From Dehalobacter sp. DCM (lineage in GTDB: Bacteria > Bacillota > Desulfitobacteriia > Desulfitobacteriales > Syntrophobotulaceae): DNA of 64,000 bases. The translations under genes and the position numbers were made by a program. The notes under the pieces were generated by a model that saw nothing but the letters and a program-made list of their open reading frames with translations, was not told where the DNA came from and did no database searches. Position 1 is the first letter of the stretch, and each line of letters begins with the position of its first letter. The DNA is taken from positions 3,651,001-3,715,000 of the forward strand of contig NZ_CP092282.1 in NCBI RefSeq assembly GCF_024972775.1, given 5' to 3'. This document shows positions 16,345 to 24,304 of the stretch, piece after piece.

Positions 16345-17823
16345 TTACTTCTTGACTTTGGTAATTGCGGCCAGCTTGGTATAGACCTTGGTATTGTCAT
16401 AGAATCCATCAAACAGCTCCGAGCCAGTGCCAAATGCATAAACCGGTACGGGCACTCCCGTGTGGGAATAGGAAGTAAAGCTGATTCCGGCTCTGTTATT
16501 CACGATATGACAGAGTGTCACCGATAACGGATTATAGGATCCATACAGGACTTGTTCCTGCTCATTGGACGGCTTGGCATTGGACATGGTTTTTTGAAAG
16601 GCATTGGCGAGAAGCTCCCCTTCGTAAGAAGTCAAACTCGCGATATCCAGACCATATGCCTGATATATTTCGTTTTTCAAATCTTCCAGTTTAGGGGTTG
16701 CAGGGTTTGAATTTTTGTAAGTTGTGATGATTTTGTCAAAATCCTGATAAGACATCGTCACAGGCTGCAGTTTATCAAAATGCGTGCTGTAACCGGTCAG
16801 GGAATAGCCGATCGTCATGCCGCCGCACTCGTGGTCAGCTGTAACGATAATCAGGGTCTCCTTGGGATGCTTCTTGTAGAAATCCAGAGCGACTTGAACG
16901 GAATCACCAAAAGCGATCGTATCGTAGATAGAAGCGGTGGCATCATTGGCGTGATTGGCCCAGTCGATTTTGCCGCCCTCCACCATCATGAAGAATCCTT
17001 TTTTATTATCCAGCACGTCGATTCCTTTTTTCACATAATCAGCCAGGCTCAGCTCGTCTGCCTCGCGGTCGATTTCATAGTCTAAAGCCGTTTCGTAATT
17101 ATCCGGGTCAATCGCCACAACTTTGCCGGATTTGCTGTTTAAAGCCATAATCGTTTCTTTGGTATTGGCAATCGTATAGCCCGAATTTTTAACAATGTCA
17201 TAAATAGGGGTGTCCGTGCCCTTGGGACCGGTTTTTTGATCAAAATCTCCGCCGCCAAAATAGTCAAAACCGCTGGCTGCCAGTTGTTTCCCGATCTCAT
17301 AAGCGTCATTGCGATTCGCTACTTTAGCATAGTAAGCAGCCGGGGTTGCGTGGGTAATGGGGACGCTGGTCACAATCCCGATTTTATATCCCATTTTCTT
17401 CAACTTTTCGGTAATGGGTGTATACGCCTTGGTTTTGGTTTCATCCATGTTAATTACACCGGAAAGCGTCTTATGGCCGGAAGCCAGAGAAGTCGCCGTC
17501 GAAGCGGAATCCGGGATGAAAGAAGAAGAATCCTGGGTCATCAGCGCGCCGTGGACAGGAAATTGCGTGAAGTTTAATTGCTGGGGCGTAACCGCACCGG
17601 GCTTTGTTTTTTCACCGAGATACATTTCCGCACTGCTGACTTGAGCATAGCTCATCCCGTCCCCGATAAACATGAATACATATTTCGGGGTCTGACCACG
17701 ATAAACCTCATCTTGGGTTGAATTGGCCATACTCTGATGCGGCTGAGCTGAGAAAAAAGATACCATAACGACCAGGATTAAAGATAAAGCGATAACCGTT
17801 TTCGAATGCCTTTTCAGAACCAT
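16345..17823 (-). CDS. phoA: Alkaline phosphatase, secreted
   Basis: The 492-residue protein has a signal peptide (VIALSLILVVMVSFFSAQPH). Its sequence follows the classical alkaline phosphatase order: metal-binding Asp in FMFIGDGMS (about 52-60), nucleophile Ser in PDSASTATSLASGHKT (about 104-119), metal ligands in VEGGKIDWANHAND (about 283-296), TADHECGG (about 330) and a late His in SYSHTG. It hydrolyses phosphate monoesters outside the cell to supply phosphate. A Pho-box-like direct repeat lies upstream and a terminator follows, so it is probably a single-gene unit induced by phosphate starvation. Confidence 0.93.
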   Translation of the reverse strand: MVLKRHSKTVIALSLILVVMVSFFSAQPHQSMANSTQDEVYRGQTPKYVFMFIGDGMSYAQVSSAEMYLGEKTKPGAVTPQQLNFTQFPVHGALMTQDSSSFIPDSASTATSLASGHKTLSGVINMDETKTKAYTPITEKLKKMGYKIGIVTSVPITHATPAAYYAKVANRNDAYEIGKQLAASGFDYFGGGDFDQKTGPKGTDTPIYDIVKNSGYTIANTKETIMALNSKSGKVVAIDPDNYETALDYEIDREADELSLADYVKKGIDVLDNKKGFFMMVEGGKIDWANHANDATASIYDTIAFGDSVQVALDFYKKHPKETLIIVTADHECGGMTIGYSLTGYSTHFDKLQPVTMSYQDFDKIITTYKNSNPATPKLEDLKNEIYQAYGLDIASLTSYEGELLANAFQKTMSNAKPSNEQEQVLYGSYNPLSVTLCHIVNNRAGISFTSYSHTGVPVPVYAFGTGSELFDGFYDNTKVYTKLAAITKVKK

Positions 17824-17855
17824 GAATACCTTGCACCTCCTTCATATTTATTTGC

Positions 17856-17898
17856 ATTGTACACTACGTGTGTTATTGCCAAATTAAGTGAATGTTAA
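17856..17898 (-). promoter_or_regulatory. Candidate PhoP box and -10 upstream of phoA
   Basis: On the minus strand TTAACA (plus 17893-17898) and TTAATT (plus 17882-17887) form an 11-base-spaced direct repeat. TACAAT (plus 17856-17861) lies 20 bases downstream as a possible -10. This matches the direct-repeat pattern of PhoP-bound promoters in Gram-positive bacteria. Only two half-sites are seen. Confidence 0.45.
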
Positions 17899-17933
17899 AA
17901 TTCGTGTATTTTTCAAAAACTTCATACACAAAA

Positions 17934-18055
17934 AAGATGCTGCGAGTTACACTAGACGGCATCTTAAGTATTACTATATGGCATATTTTGGTAATTTATG
18001 TTATATTATATACCCTATTTAAGTTAAAATAACATAGTTATTTGTAAATTTTTGG
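17934..18055. repeat. Hairpin repeat copy 2 with joined element ends
   Basis: AAGATGC/GCATCTT (17934-17965) is the second dispersed hairpin. From 17973 the left end of the toxin element (TATATGGCATATTTTGG) runs directly into its right end (ATTATATACCCTATTTAAG) with the toxin and antitoxin missing. It looks like a deletion scar between the two AT-rich ends. Confidence 0.6.
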
Positions 18056-18088
18056 AGACACGAGTTCCTCGATGAGCTCTTCCCACAT

Positions 18089-19303
18089 TTATTCCGTTCC
18101 CTTTACCGCACAGTTTCGTCCGCTTTTTTTAGCCAGATATAATGCTTTGTCCGCCTGTTCCATAACCCGACTCACATCGGCAATTCCGCTTATCTTCATC
18201 GTACTGGTACCTAAGCTGACAGAGATATAATCACCGGTACTGGCATACTCATGCGGAATATGTAAGGCATACACTTTTTGCCGGATTGTTTCAGCGACTT
18301 CCCCGATATACGCTTCATTCTCGTCAAATGATATATAAATAAACTCTTCCCCACCCCAACGGGCAGCAAAATCACGTGCATCCCTGACAACGGAGTTGAT
18401 CTCATTGGCTACCGCGATCAGCACATTATCGCCTGCATTATGGCCATAATGATCATTATATTCTTTAAAAAGGTCAATATCGATCATGATGATGGAGATC
18501 ACCGTATGATCCTGACTTTCAAAGGCCAAATCAATAAAATTCCTGAAGCTTCGCCGGTTGGGTATGCCCGTCAGCTCATCGATTAAAGAAAACTTACTGA
18601 GTTGGTAACTGGCTAAAGCCAGTTTCATATTTGTTTGCTGATTATTTTCAATCTCTTTTTTCAGTAAGATATTGGTCTTTTTTAATAATTCTCTGGCTTT
18701 AAAATCATCAAAATAATTATGATAAATGATTCTTGAAGCCAGCCAAGAGATAATCACGAAAACAGACAGATTGATATAATGACCGATCAATTTATCCGTC
18801 GATTCTTGAAAATAGGGCAAACCAACGAATAAAATCAAAACCGAACCCAAATAGGGAATGATGATCTTCTTGTTATCGACATAGAACAAGACGGAACAGG
18901 TGATGATGTTCACCATACACGCTGATAAATTTCCATATAATCTTTGATCCAACAGTGAGACCACGCTGCCCCAGCACATAATCAAGGTCATATAGACCAC
19001 GAGACGTGATTCCAATTTTTTCAGCAGATGATGCGGTAAATTCTTCAGATCCTTATAGCGATTAATAAACACCAAACTGGCCGCATTCAATATAATCATA
19101 ATGATGTACATCAGAAGATAGTGATTATACCAGAACCGGTTATCGATGTTCATGATGGAAGCGCAAAGATCTGAAATTGCCAAAATGAGCTCAAACCCAA
19201 TGATCAGCAGCGCAAATATCCGCCATCTCCGAAAATTAACCGTCAGTCTTTCCCTTAGAAATGATTCGCTGTTATCCCTTACTAAAAAATCCGTGATTCT
19301 CAT
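18089..19303 (-). CDS. Membrane-bound diguanylate cyclase (GGDEF)
   Basis: The 404-residue protein has about six N-terminal membrane helices (~30-210), a short coiled linker and a C-terminal GGDEF domain (~240-402). The active-site signature is intact: RWGGEEF, plus the metal Asp in SIIMIDIDLFKEYND and the DELTGIPNRRSF start. It should make cyclic di-GMP from GTP. The RxxD inhibitory site is not seen at the usual position five residues before GGEEF (the residues there are DARD), so product inhibition may be absent. The membrane region matches no sensor family that I recognise. Confidence 0.9.
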   Translation of the reverse strand: MRITDFLVRDNSESFLRERLTVNFRRWRIFALLIIGFELILAISDLCASIMNIDNRFWYNHYLLMYIIMIILNAASLVFINRYKDLKNLPHHLLKKLESRLVVYMTLIMCWGSVVSLLDQRLYGNLSACMVNIITCSVLFYVDNKKIIIPYLGSVLILFVGLPYFQESTDKLIGHYINLSVFVIISWLASRIIYHNYFDDFKARELLKKTNILLKKEIENNQQTNMKLALASYQLSKFSLIDELTGIPNRRSFRNFIDLAFESQDHTVISIIMIDIDLFKEYNDHYGHNAGDNVLIAVANEINSVVRDARDFAARWGGEEFIYISFDENEAYIGEVAETIRQKVYALHIPHEYASTGDYISVSLGTSTMKISGIADVSRVMEQADKALYLAKKSGRNCAVKGTE

Positions 19304-19412
19304 AAAGCCTCGTCAATCATCGTACTGTTCGCTTAGGTACTCATATATTATATCGCCTCCTAGCAATAATTCAATTAATTACCGGTTTATTAAATAAAAC
19401 CCTTGCGCCTCG

Positions 19413-19520
19413 TCACAAAGGGGAGAATCCACATGTTCCCAATTCAGGGACCTTTTTTTCATATTCATACTCCAATACCAACCATTTTTCTATTTCTTTA
19501 CCGCATAGCTTGCATTTTGC
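19413..19520 (-). pseudogene. Possible zinc-ribbon gene remnant
   Basis: Between two in-frame stops the minus strand reads AKCKLCGKEIEKWLVLEYEY and then KKVPELGTCGFSPL. The CxxC and later CG look like a small zinc ribbon. There is no start codon after the preceding stop. It sits 10 bases beyond another CxxC gene and may be a fragment of a related one. Confidence 0.3.
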
Positions 19521-19529
19521 TCAGACCGG

Positions 19530-19688
19530 TTATTGCTGCCCCTGAACATACTCTTCCATGACATGAAATGCTGAACTGCAGGCGTCACAGACTTCCCATT
19601 GTTCGCTTTCTTCACTACTTGCCAGACCTGTCTGCAATACATAGGTCTTGGTATCTTTGACGGTTGCGCAGATATTGCATGTTTTCAT
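19530..19688 (-). CDS. Small zinc-ribbon-like protein (52 aa)
   Basis: The frame begins MKTCNICATVKDTKTYVLQ and contains a second cysteine pair in WEVCDACSSAF. CxxC at residues ~4-7 and another CxxC at ~34-37 form a plausible zinc or iron knuckle. GAGGAGG lies about 9 bases before ATG 19688. It is a standalone small gene. Similar short two-knuckle proteins are common in anaerobes and unassigned; rubredoxin is unlikely because the knuckle residues and length differ. Confidence 0.6.
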   Translation of the reverse strand: MKTCNICATVKDTKTYVLQTGLASSEESEQWEVCDACSSAFHVMEEYVQGQQ

Positions 19689-19774
19689 CCTTCTATTCCT
19701 CCTCTATATAATATATGATAAGTGTAACTTATTTGCCGAATTTTCTGAATATATTGTGAAAATGATTATTTTCT

Positions 19775-20293
19775 TTAAGATGCCGAATAATCAATTAAAC
19801 GCACTTCACCTTGATAGGCGGTAATGGAAGCGGTATTAATAATTACCGCTCCTTTTTGCAGATAAGGAAGTGCTGCTTTGGTCAAATGAAACATGGCGAA
19901 AACATTCGTACGGAAAGTACTTTCCAACTGCGACGATGTGATATCCAGAATTGAGTTTTGGGGATGCTGTTCGCCGGCATTATTGACCAGAATATCCAGA
20001 TGCCCAAAGGTACTGACCGTCTGTTCAACAGCCTGCCGACAAAACGCCTCGTCACCAACATCCCCGGCTAAAAGTAAACAGCGTCGTCCCAGCTGTTCGA
20101 TCCTTTCTTTGGTGATTTGGGCATCCTGCTGTTCATTTAAAAATACAATAGCCAGGTCAGCCCCTTCTTTGGCATAGAGAATGGAAACAGCCCTGCCAAT
20201 ACCACTGTCTCCACCGCTGATGAGGGCAATCTTACCCTGGAGTTTGTTTCCTGTTTGATAATTGGGGTCTTCATAAACGGGACTGGGATTCAT
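19775..20293 (-). pseudogene. Truncated short-chain dehydrogenase/reductase
   Basis: The 172-residue frame resembles the ~290-residue general-stress SDRs of Firmicutes (MNPSPVYEDPNYQTGNKLQG start). It keeps the cofactor motif GGDSGIGRA (about 27-35), the NNAG motif (about 104-107) and the catalytic Ser/Tyr region (NTASITAYQG .. DYSAS). It stops one residue after the position of Tyr-Ser-Ala, so the catalytic Lys of YxxxK and the whole substrate half are absent. It cannot fold as an active SDR, so I call it a 3'-truncated pseudogene. Confidence 0.75.
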
Positions 20294-20347
20294 TAATATC
20301 TTTGAGATAGACTTTTGAGCTTATTATAATCCAGGGCAAAATTAACA

Positions 20348-20369
20348 GGACCACTCGAAAGAGTGGTCC
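20348..20369. other. Perfect 9-bp hairpin with GAAA loop
   Basis: GGACCACTC and GAGTGGTCC flank a GAAA tetraloop. It lies between the truncated SDR start and the end of the DUF4173 gene. T-rich sequence follows about 16 bases later on the plus strand only, so it is not a canonical terminator for the minus-strand genes. Confidence 0.5.
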
Positions 20370-20458
20370 GTCCGAAGGGTAGTTTTTGTAAGAATCACGA
20401 TCAGCCCGAATATGTTCTCAATATAGAAGTAACTGCTGCCATATATTGTGGGAGGCTA

Positions 20459-21934
20459 TCATCGCAGTGAAATTGGATATGTGGGAAGATGCCGCTGCAG
20501 ATTAAAGTCTCGGAAGTCGTTCATATCGGACTCGCCATTGCTGTCCCCTGCTTGCGGGGATAGGGCTTTACAAAGTTCTGCTTTTAATTTCGGATCGGTT
20601 GTCTCCGTATACAAAGAGTAAAGATATGGCTTTGCCGCAGCGGATAGACCGGCCAAAGCCTGAACATCCAGGCTTTTCAAGGCTCCGCTTTGGTACCGGT
20701 CAATATTGTAGGCGGCAATACGTCCGTCTACGTTACCGTAGCTTAAGGCCAGAAAAAGGATCACAAACCCCGCCAGCATTGTTCTGGCGGCATTGAATTT
20801 TTTGAACTGCCGCAAGGTAATCACTGCAAAAATCAGGAACAGCACCAGCATGAACCAGGTGGTATAAATGCGCAGTGGGGTCATGCCAAAGCAGTTGATA
20901 TACATCACCATCTTACTAATCGCAGTGACTATCAGCAACAGCGTGAACAGACACAGCACAACGGTTTCAATCTTCAGCACCCGCTCCCTTCCCCGTTTAA
21001 TCAGAAGATAGACCGCAGTCAACACAATCAGGTTGATCGCAGCAACGGCGCAAAGTTCAAAGAAACCCCTGCGTGCGTATTCAGCGTAGGTCATCAGTTC
21101 CGGCAAATGGTTGTTAAAAGCTGAAAAAAGATAAGCAAGCTGTGAAAGGAAAAATGCTATATAGACAAGATTCAATAACGTTAAAGCAGTGTAACCGGTC
21201 ACTTCCGGCACAAACCGGGCCGAAGCGGATAATTTATCGACAGAAGCGACTGTGACCGTCTCGGTATTCCGTCCAAAGAGGTCGCCATAGATTAGGCCAA
21301 AGAGATAACAGGCAACCGGAATTCCCAGAATGATCTGAATGATAATCTCCATGGAAATGTTAAAATTCAGGTTCGCTATCACCTCCGCAAATGCGGCATC
21401 TGCCTTGCTCAGAAGAGCGATCACTGCCGCCAGGACCGGGATCATTACTAATATCCCAACCACAACAGCAAGCAACGATTTCCCTTTTTTATTGCCGGTG
21501 GTCATGCTCTTCAGCGCGCTGAAGCAACAGGCAAAATTACTAAACGGGATAATAATGACCTGATTAAAAAAGTCACCCAAAATATATGCCGAGAGTTTAT
21601 TTTCCAAGGTTCGCCCAGTGGAGAGACTGATCCAATAAATTACGGTGAACGTCAGAAAGAGAAAGTTCAGCCCTTTAATCAGCATATTATCAAATAAAAG
21701 AAAGACCAGAGACGACAAAACAACAATTATCAAACACAAAATGCTCCTTCGTGTCTGCTGAATCCCGCCTGCACGCAGGTAGAAGAAAACACTCAGGCAA
21801 AAGATAGCCGCAAAAATGGTTACGCCTGCACCCAGGCTATCCAGATGAATCAGGTTGCAATATAAGAAGCCGCTGATCAGCATGATCAATGCAAAAACAA
21901 AATCTTTTCTCAAAAAAGTATCCTTGTTCTCCAT
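20459..21934 (-). CDS. DUF4173/DUF4153-family polytopic membrane protein
   Basis: The 491-residue protein has about twelve hydrophobic segments. Family hallmarks are the YAEYARRGFFELCAVAAINL stretch (about 280-300) and YGNVDGRIAAYNIDRY near the C-terminus. The function is unknown. Loci of this type usually pair the protein with a DUF2975 membrane protein and a small XRE regulator, and decayed forms of both lie just upstream here. AAGGGGG before ATG 21934 is shared with the end of the XRE remnant, confirming an ancestral operon. Confidence 0.82.
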   Translation of the reverse strand: MENKDTFLRKDFVFALIMLISGFLYCNLIHLDSLGAGVTIFAAIFCLSVFFYLRAGGIQQTRRSILCLIIVVLSSLVFLLFDNMLIKGLNFLFLTFTVIYWISLSTGRTLENKLSAYILGDFFNQVIIIPFSNFACCFSALKSMTTGNKKGKSLLAVVVGILVMIPVLAAVIALLSKADAAFAEVIANLNFNISMEIIIQIILGIPVACYLFGLIYGDLFGRNTETVTVASVDKLSASARFVPEVTGYTALTLLNLVYIAFFLSQLAYLFSAFNNHLPELMTYAEYARRGFFELCAVAAINLIVLTAVYLLIKRGRERVLKIETVVLCLFTLLLIVTAISKMVMYINCFGMTPLRIYTTWFMLVLFLIFAVITLRQFKKFNAARTMLAGFVILFLALSYGNVDGRIAAYNIDRYQSGALKSLDVQALAGLSAAAKPYLYSLYTETTDPKLKAELCKALSPQAGDSNGESDMNDFRDFNLQRHLPTYPISLR

Positions 21935-21937
21935 TTT

Positions 21938-22030
21938 TCACTCCCCCTTCACATACTCTGAGATATCCCCTGGCTGACAATCCAAACCACAGCAGATTTC
22001 TCTTGTGAAAACATCATCCCGTTTAATATT
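21938..22030 (-). pseudogene. C-terminal remnant of a small XRE-family regulator
   Basis: The minus strand reads NIKRDDVFTREICCGLDCQP then GDISEYVKGE and stops at TGA (plus 21938-21940). This is the typical end of the ~70-residue Cro/CI-like regulators that accompany DUF2975 genes. The helix-turn-helix itself is missing. The junction with the truncated DUF2975 gene suggests one deletion that removed the end of one gene and the start of the next. Confidence 0.6.
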
Positions 22031-22043
22031 GGTTAGCAGCCGA

Positions 22044-22214
22044 TTAAGACATAATAATGACAGCAGGGCAGGCAAAGCCGAAGCGTAGACAGTAAATAAA
22101 GCTTACATATGTAGAAATCAGCTCGGGCATAGCGATAGCCGCAATGATCAACAGAACGATGGCAACTTTGGTGGCTGCCGAAGACAGAATAACTGATCTA
22201 TTTTGGTTCCACAT
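22044..22214 (-). pseudogene. Truncated DUF2975-type membrane protein
   Basis: The frame reads MWNQNRSVILSSAATKVAIV and one membrane helix (LLIIAAIAMPEL), then runs into a short unrelated tail ending at residue 56. Full-length DUF2975 proteins are ~150-180 residues with four helices. AAAGGA is about 8 bases before ATG 22214, and an upstream ATG at 22322 is rejected for lack of a site. It may still be transcribed from the strong promoter upstream but cannot be a complete protein. Confidence 0.6.
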
Positions 22215-22245
22215 GGTATCAGTCCTTTCTTTGATTTCAATAGTA

Positions 22246-22319
22246 ATTCTAATGCGCAAACTATTGTATGTCAATATACATTTATTGTTTATCGATAACA
22301 TTATACTGTTTATTGATAA
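22246..22319 (-). promoter_or_regulatory. Promoter and paired operator of the DUF2975-XRE-DUF4173 operon
   Basis: On the minus strand TTGACA (plus 22269-22274) and TAGAAT (plus 22246-22251) are 17 bases apart. Upstream of -35 lie the palindrome TTATCGATAA (22289-22298) and a near copy TTATTGATAA (22310-22319), starting exactly 21 bases apart, which is two helical turns. This suits a dimeric regulator, and the cognate XRE gene has been destroyed. Confidence 0.6.
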
Positions 22320-22449
22320 CATATCACGATATCACGTATCACGTATCGCGTTTGCCGATATTCCCTCCATTTTTATACTAAAATACATATTTATATGTAA
22401 ATATTTGTAATTACCCAATCCTATTTTCCTCATTCAATCAAGACACTAT

Positions 22450-22510
22450 AAAAAACCGCCCGGCTAAAGAGCAATCAGATATTGATTGCTCTTTAGCCGG
22501 GCGGTTTTTT
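22450..22510. terminator. Strong bidirectional terminator (repeat family, copy 1)
   Basis: A perfect ~28-bp stem begins AAAAAACCGCCCGGC with loop GATAT, and is bounded by A6 and T6. The same outer stem and the trailing ATTCACGC recur at 33845-33906 and 39855-39880. It would end the minus-strand gene at 22575. Confidence 0.85.
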
Positions 22511-22574
22511 ATTCACGCAACGGTCTCCCCTACTCTTTTTCTTCGTACTTCTTTTTCTATTCCTAAACTTCAAA

Positions 22575-22908
22575 TTAAAACAGTGAACGCGCAACAAAAA
22601 TGCTCATAGTGCCCAGCAGAAGTATTGCAAAAACCACGCCCGCCAGGATATTCCAGGTTAATAATTCGTACCGCAGAAATAAAGTAATAGCAGATCACGT
22701 TGTTCCTTCTGTTTTTTCTGATAAATTCTTGCCCTTTATCACTGTATGCCTTTGATAGCACAGGGTTTACGAAACTAAGATACTTATCGTAGTATTCTCC
22801 TTTGATGCTGAATAAGATGGCCATAACCAAAAATAACACTGCAAGAAAAAGAATAGTAATGCCGGCTCCTATCGTGTTATATAGCAAAAACATGACTATC
22901 AGCAACAA
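22575..22908 (-). pseudogene. Frameshifted two-helix membrane protein (DUF3784-like)
   Basis: The first helix (AGITILFLAVLFLVMAILFS) and a charged middle (SDKGQEFIRKNRRNN) are in one frame. The expected second helix (LLTWNILAGVVFAILLLGTM) continues in another frame and ends at TAA (plus 22575-22577). The slip is near 22680-22690. Together the pieces form a typical ~110-residue two-helix protein, so this is one gene with a frameshift. No clean ATG with a ribosome binding site is visible; the true start may be a non-ATG codon near 22920 after GGAGGGG. Confidence 0.55.
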
Positions 22909-22983
22909 TGTTAAAATCGTTATTGTCCTAATATAAATGTGAATTCCCCTCCATATAGTCCATTCCTCAGCCAGAATGAATCC

Positions 22984-24282
22984 TCACTCACCGCTCTCAT
23001 GGTAACATAAAACACTCCCGGTGGTGGCGTTGATCCAGATATTGACTCTGCAGCCGATGTCGGGGTTATTGTGAACATAAACATGCCAGACCCGCAGGAA
23101 CTTTTCTTCGGTGACAGACTCATATTTATGTGCGTAATCGGTATTGCCTTCATCCCATCTTTCCAGATAATACTGATTTTCTATTTCGAGATACGCACTG
23201 GACGGCTCATTGATCACGCCTTCTTGCTTCAGTCTTTCTTTGGCAATCACCAGCGCTTTTTCTTTGTTAACTTGGACCGGATTATCAATGAAATTCGTGT
23301 CGAGTTTGTAATTATGGACCATAACGTTAACCTTATTCGCCGTTTTCGGTATGGGAAAAACATAGCCTTTGATTACCATGCTGCCATTTTGGCCGGGAAG
23401 CTCGGTGGTGGTGATCGTCACTTTCCTTAAGTTTTCGGGCTCGTACCACTTGGCATCCAGTTGCCAATACGGTGTTCCTCCATTGTACTTGTTATAATCA
23501 TAAATTCCGTAATCGCCGCCTGTGTTTTTGATACAATAGACAAGGTCGACCTGATCCAGATATTCGGCAATTTCTTTCCCGGAGCGATCACCATAGGAAG
23601 CATCTGAACCATATTGAATTCGCAAGCGGGAATTCAGTGCTGCGAAGTCTTTCCGGTCCGAGACCACCCTGGTATAGATGTTATCTTCTTGCTTCGTCAG
23701 GCCGCAGGCCGCTGCCTCGGCTTCTGTCAATTCGGACTCGCTGTTGCAGGTAAAGTATTGCTGCAATAAGCGTTGGTAATCACTTATTTGCATGGTGAAG
23801 TTCATTTTATCGATCTTTTCAGTAACAAAGTTCCGGATGGTATCCGGCGTATATTGAAGATAGTCTCCTTTATAACCGTCGAAGTTAAATTGATAGCTCT
23901 TGGTGATGCCATAGACAAAACAGACAACTTTCCCATTATGGACAAAAATCAGCGGCGCGCTTCCCTGATTGGCGTCATCGTTGATCTCGCCCCAGCGATA
24001 ACCGATGATGTTATATATCCGCTGAGCAGTCGTCCCTGGCTTTATCGTATAGACGGTGTCCCACTCAAATGGCGTTAATTTGGTCAACGGCAAGGTAGCG
24101 CCGTTTTCTTGTTCTCCGACAGCTTCCTCGAATTTCGCGGCATTTTTCTCCCACCCCGAAGCAAAGACCGATACTCCGGACGGTGTCGCCTGCGCAGCCT
24201 TATTGTATTGACTTGTGGCGACAAACAATAACACCAGAAGACAAATAGCGGCAAAGAATATTTTTTTATTTTTTCGCATCAT
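22984..24282 (-). CDS. Membrane-anchored exported protein, PepSY-like C-terminus
   Basis: The 432-residue protein is read from ATG 24282 (GAGGG 9 bases before it), which opens MMRKNKKIFFAAICLLVLLF, a signal anchor. The longer frame from 24369 overlaps the preceding gene and is rejected. The middle contains EWDTVYTIKPGTTAQRIYNI, a motif I have seen in small exported Firmicute proteins. The last ~90 residues (EKALVIAKERLKQEG .. GCRVNIWINATTGSVLCY) look like a PepSY-type fold. Function unknown. It follows the DUF5050-type lipoprotein gene by ~20 bases, so the two are probably co-transcribed. Confidence 0.65.
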   Translation of the reverse strand: MMRKNKKIFFAAICLLVLLFVATSQYNKAAQATPSGVSVFASGWEKNAAKFEEAVGEQENGATLPLTKLTPFEWDTVYTIKPGTTAQRIYNIIGYRWGEINDDANQGSAPLIFVHNGKVVCFVYGITKSYQFNFDGYKGDYLQYTPDTIRNFVTEKIDKMNFTMQISDYQRLLQQYFTCNSESELTEAEAAACGLTKQEDNIYTRVVSDRKDFAALNSRLRIQYGSDASYGDRSGKEIAEYLDQVDLVYCIKNTGGDYGIYDYNKYNGGTPYWQLDAKWYEPENLRKVTITTTELPGQNGSMVIKGYVFPIPKTANKVNVMVHNYKLDTNFIDNPVQVNKEKALVIAKERLKQEGVINEPSSAYLEIENQYYLERWDEGNTDYAHKYESVTEEKFLRVWHVYVHNNPDIGCRVNIWINATTGSVLCYHESGE

Positions 24283-24304
24283 CGCTTGTAACCCTCTCGC
24301 TTTG

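Noticed and set aside
22366-22412. Right end of a toxin element upstream of the terminator at 22450
   Set aside because: ACTAAAATACATATTTATATGTAAAT resembles the right end, but it is too short and AT-rich to separate from chance.
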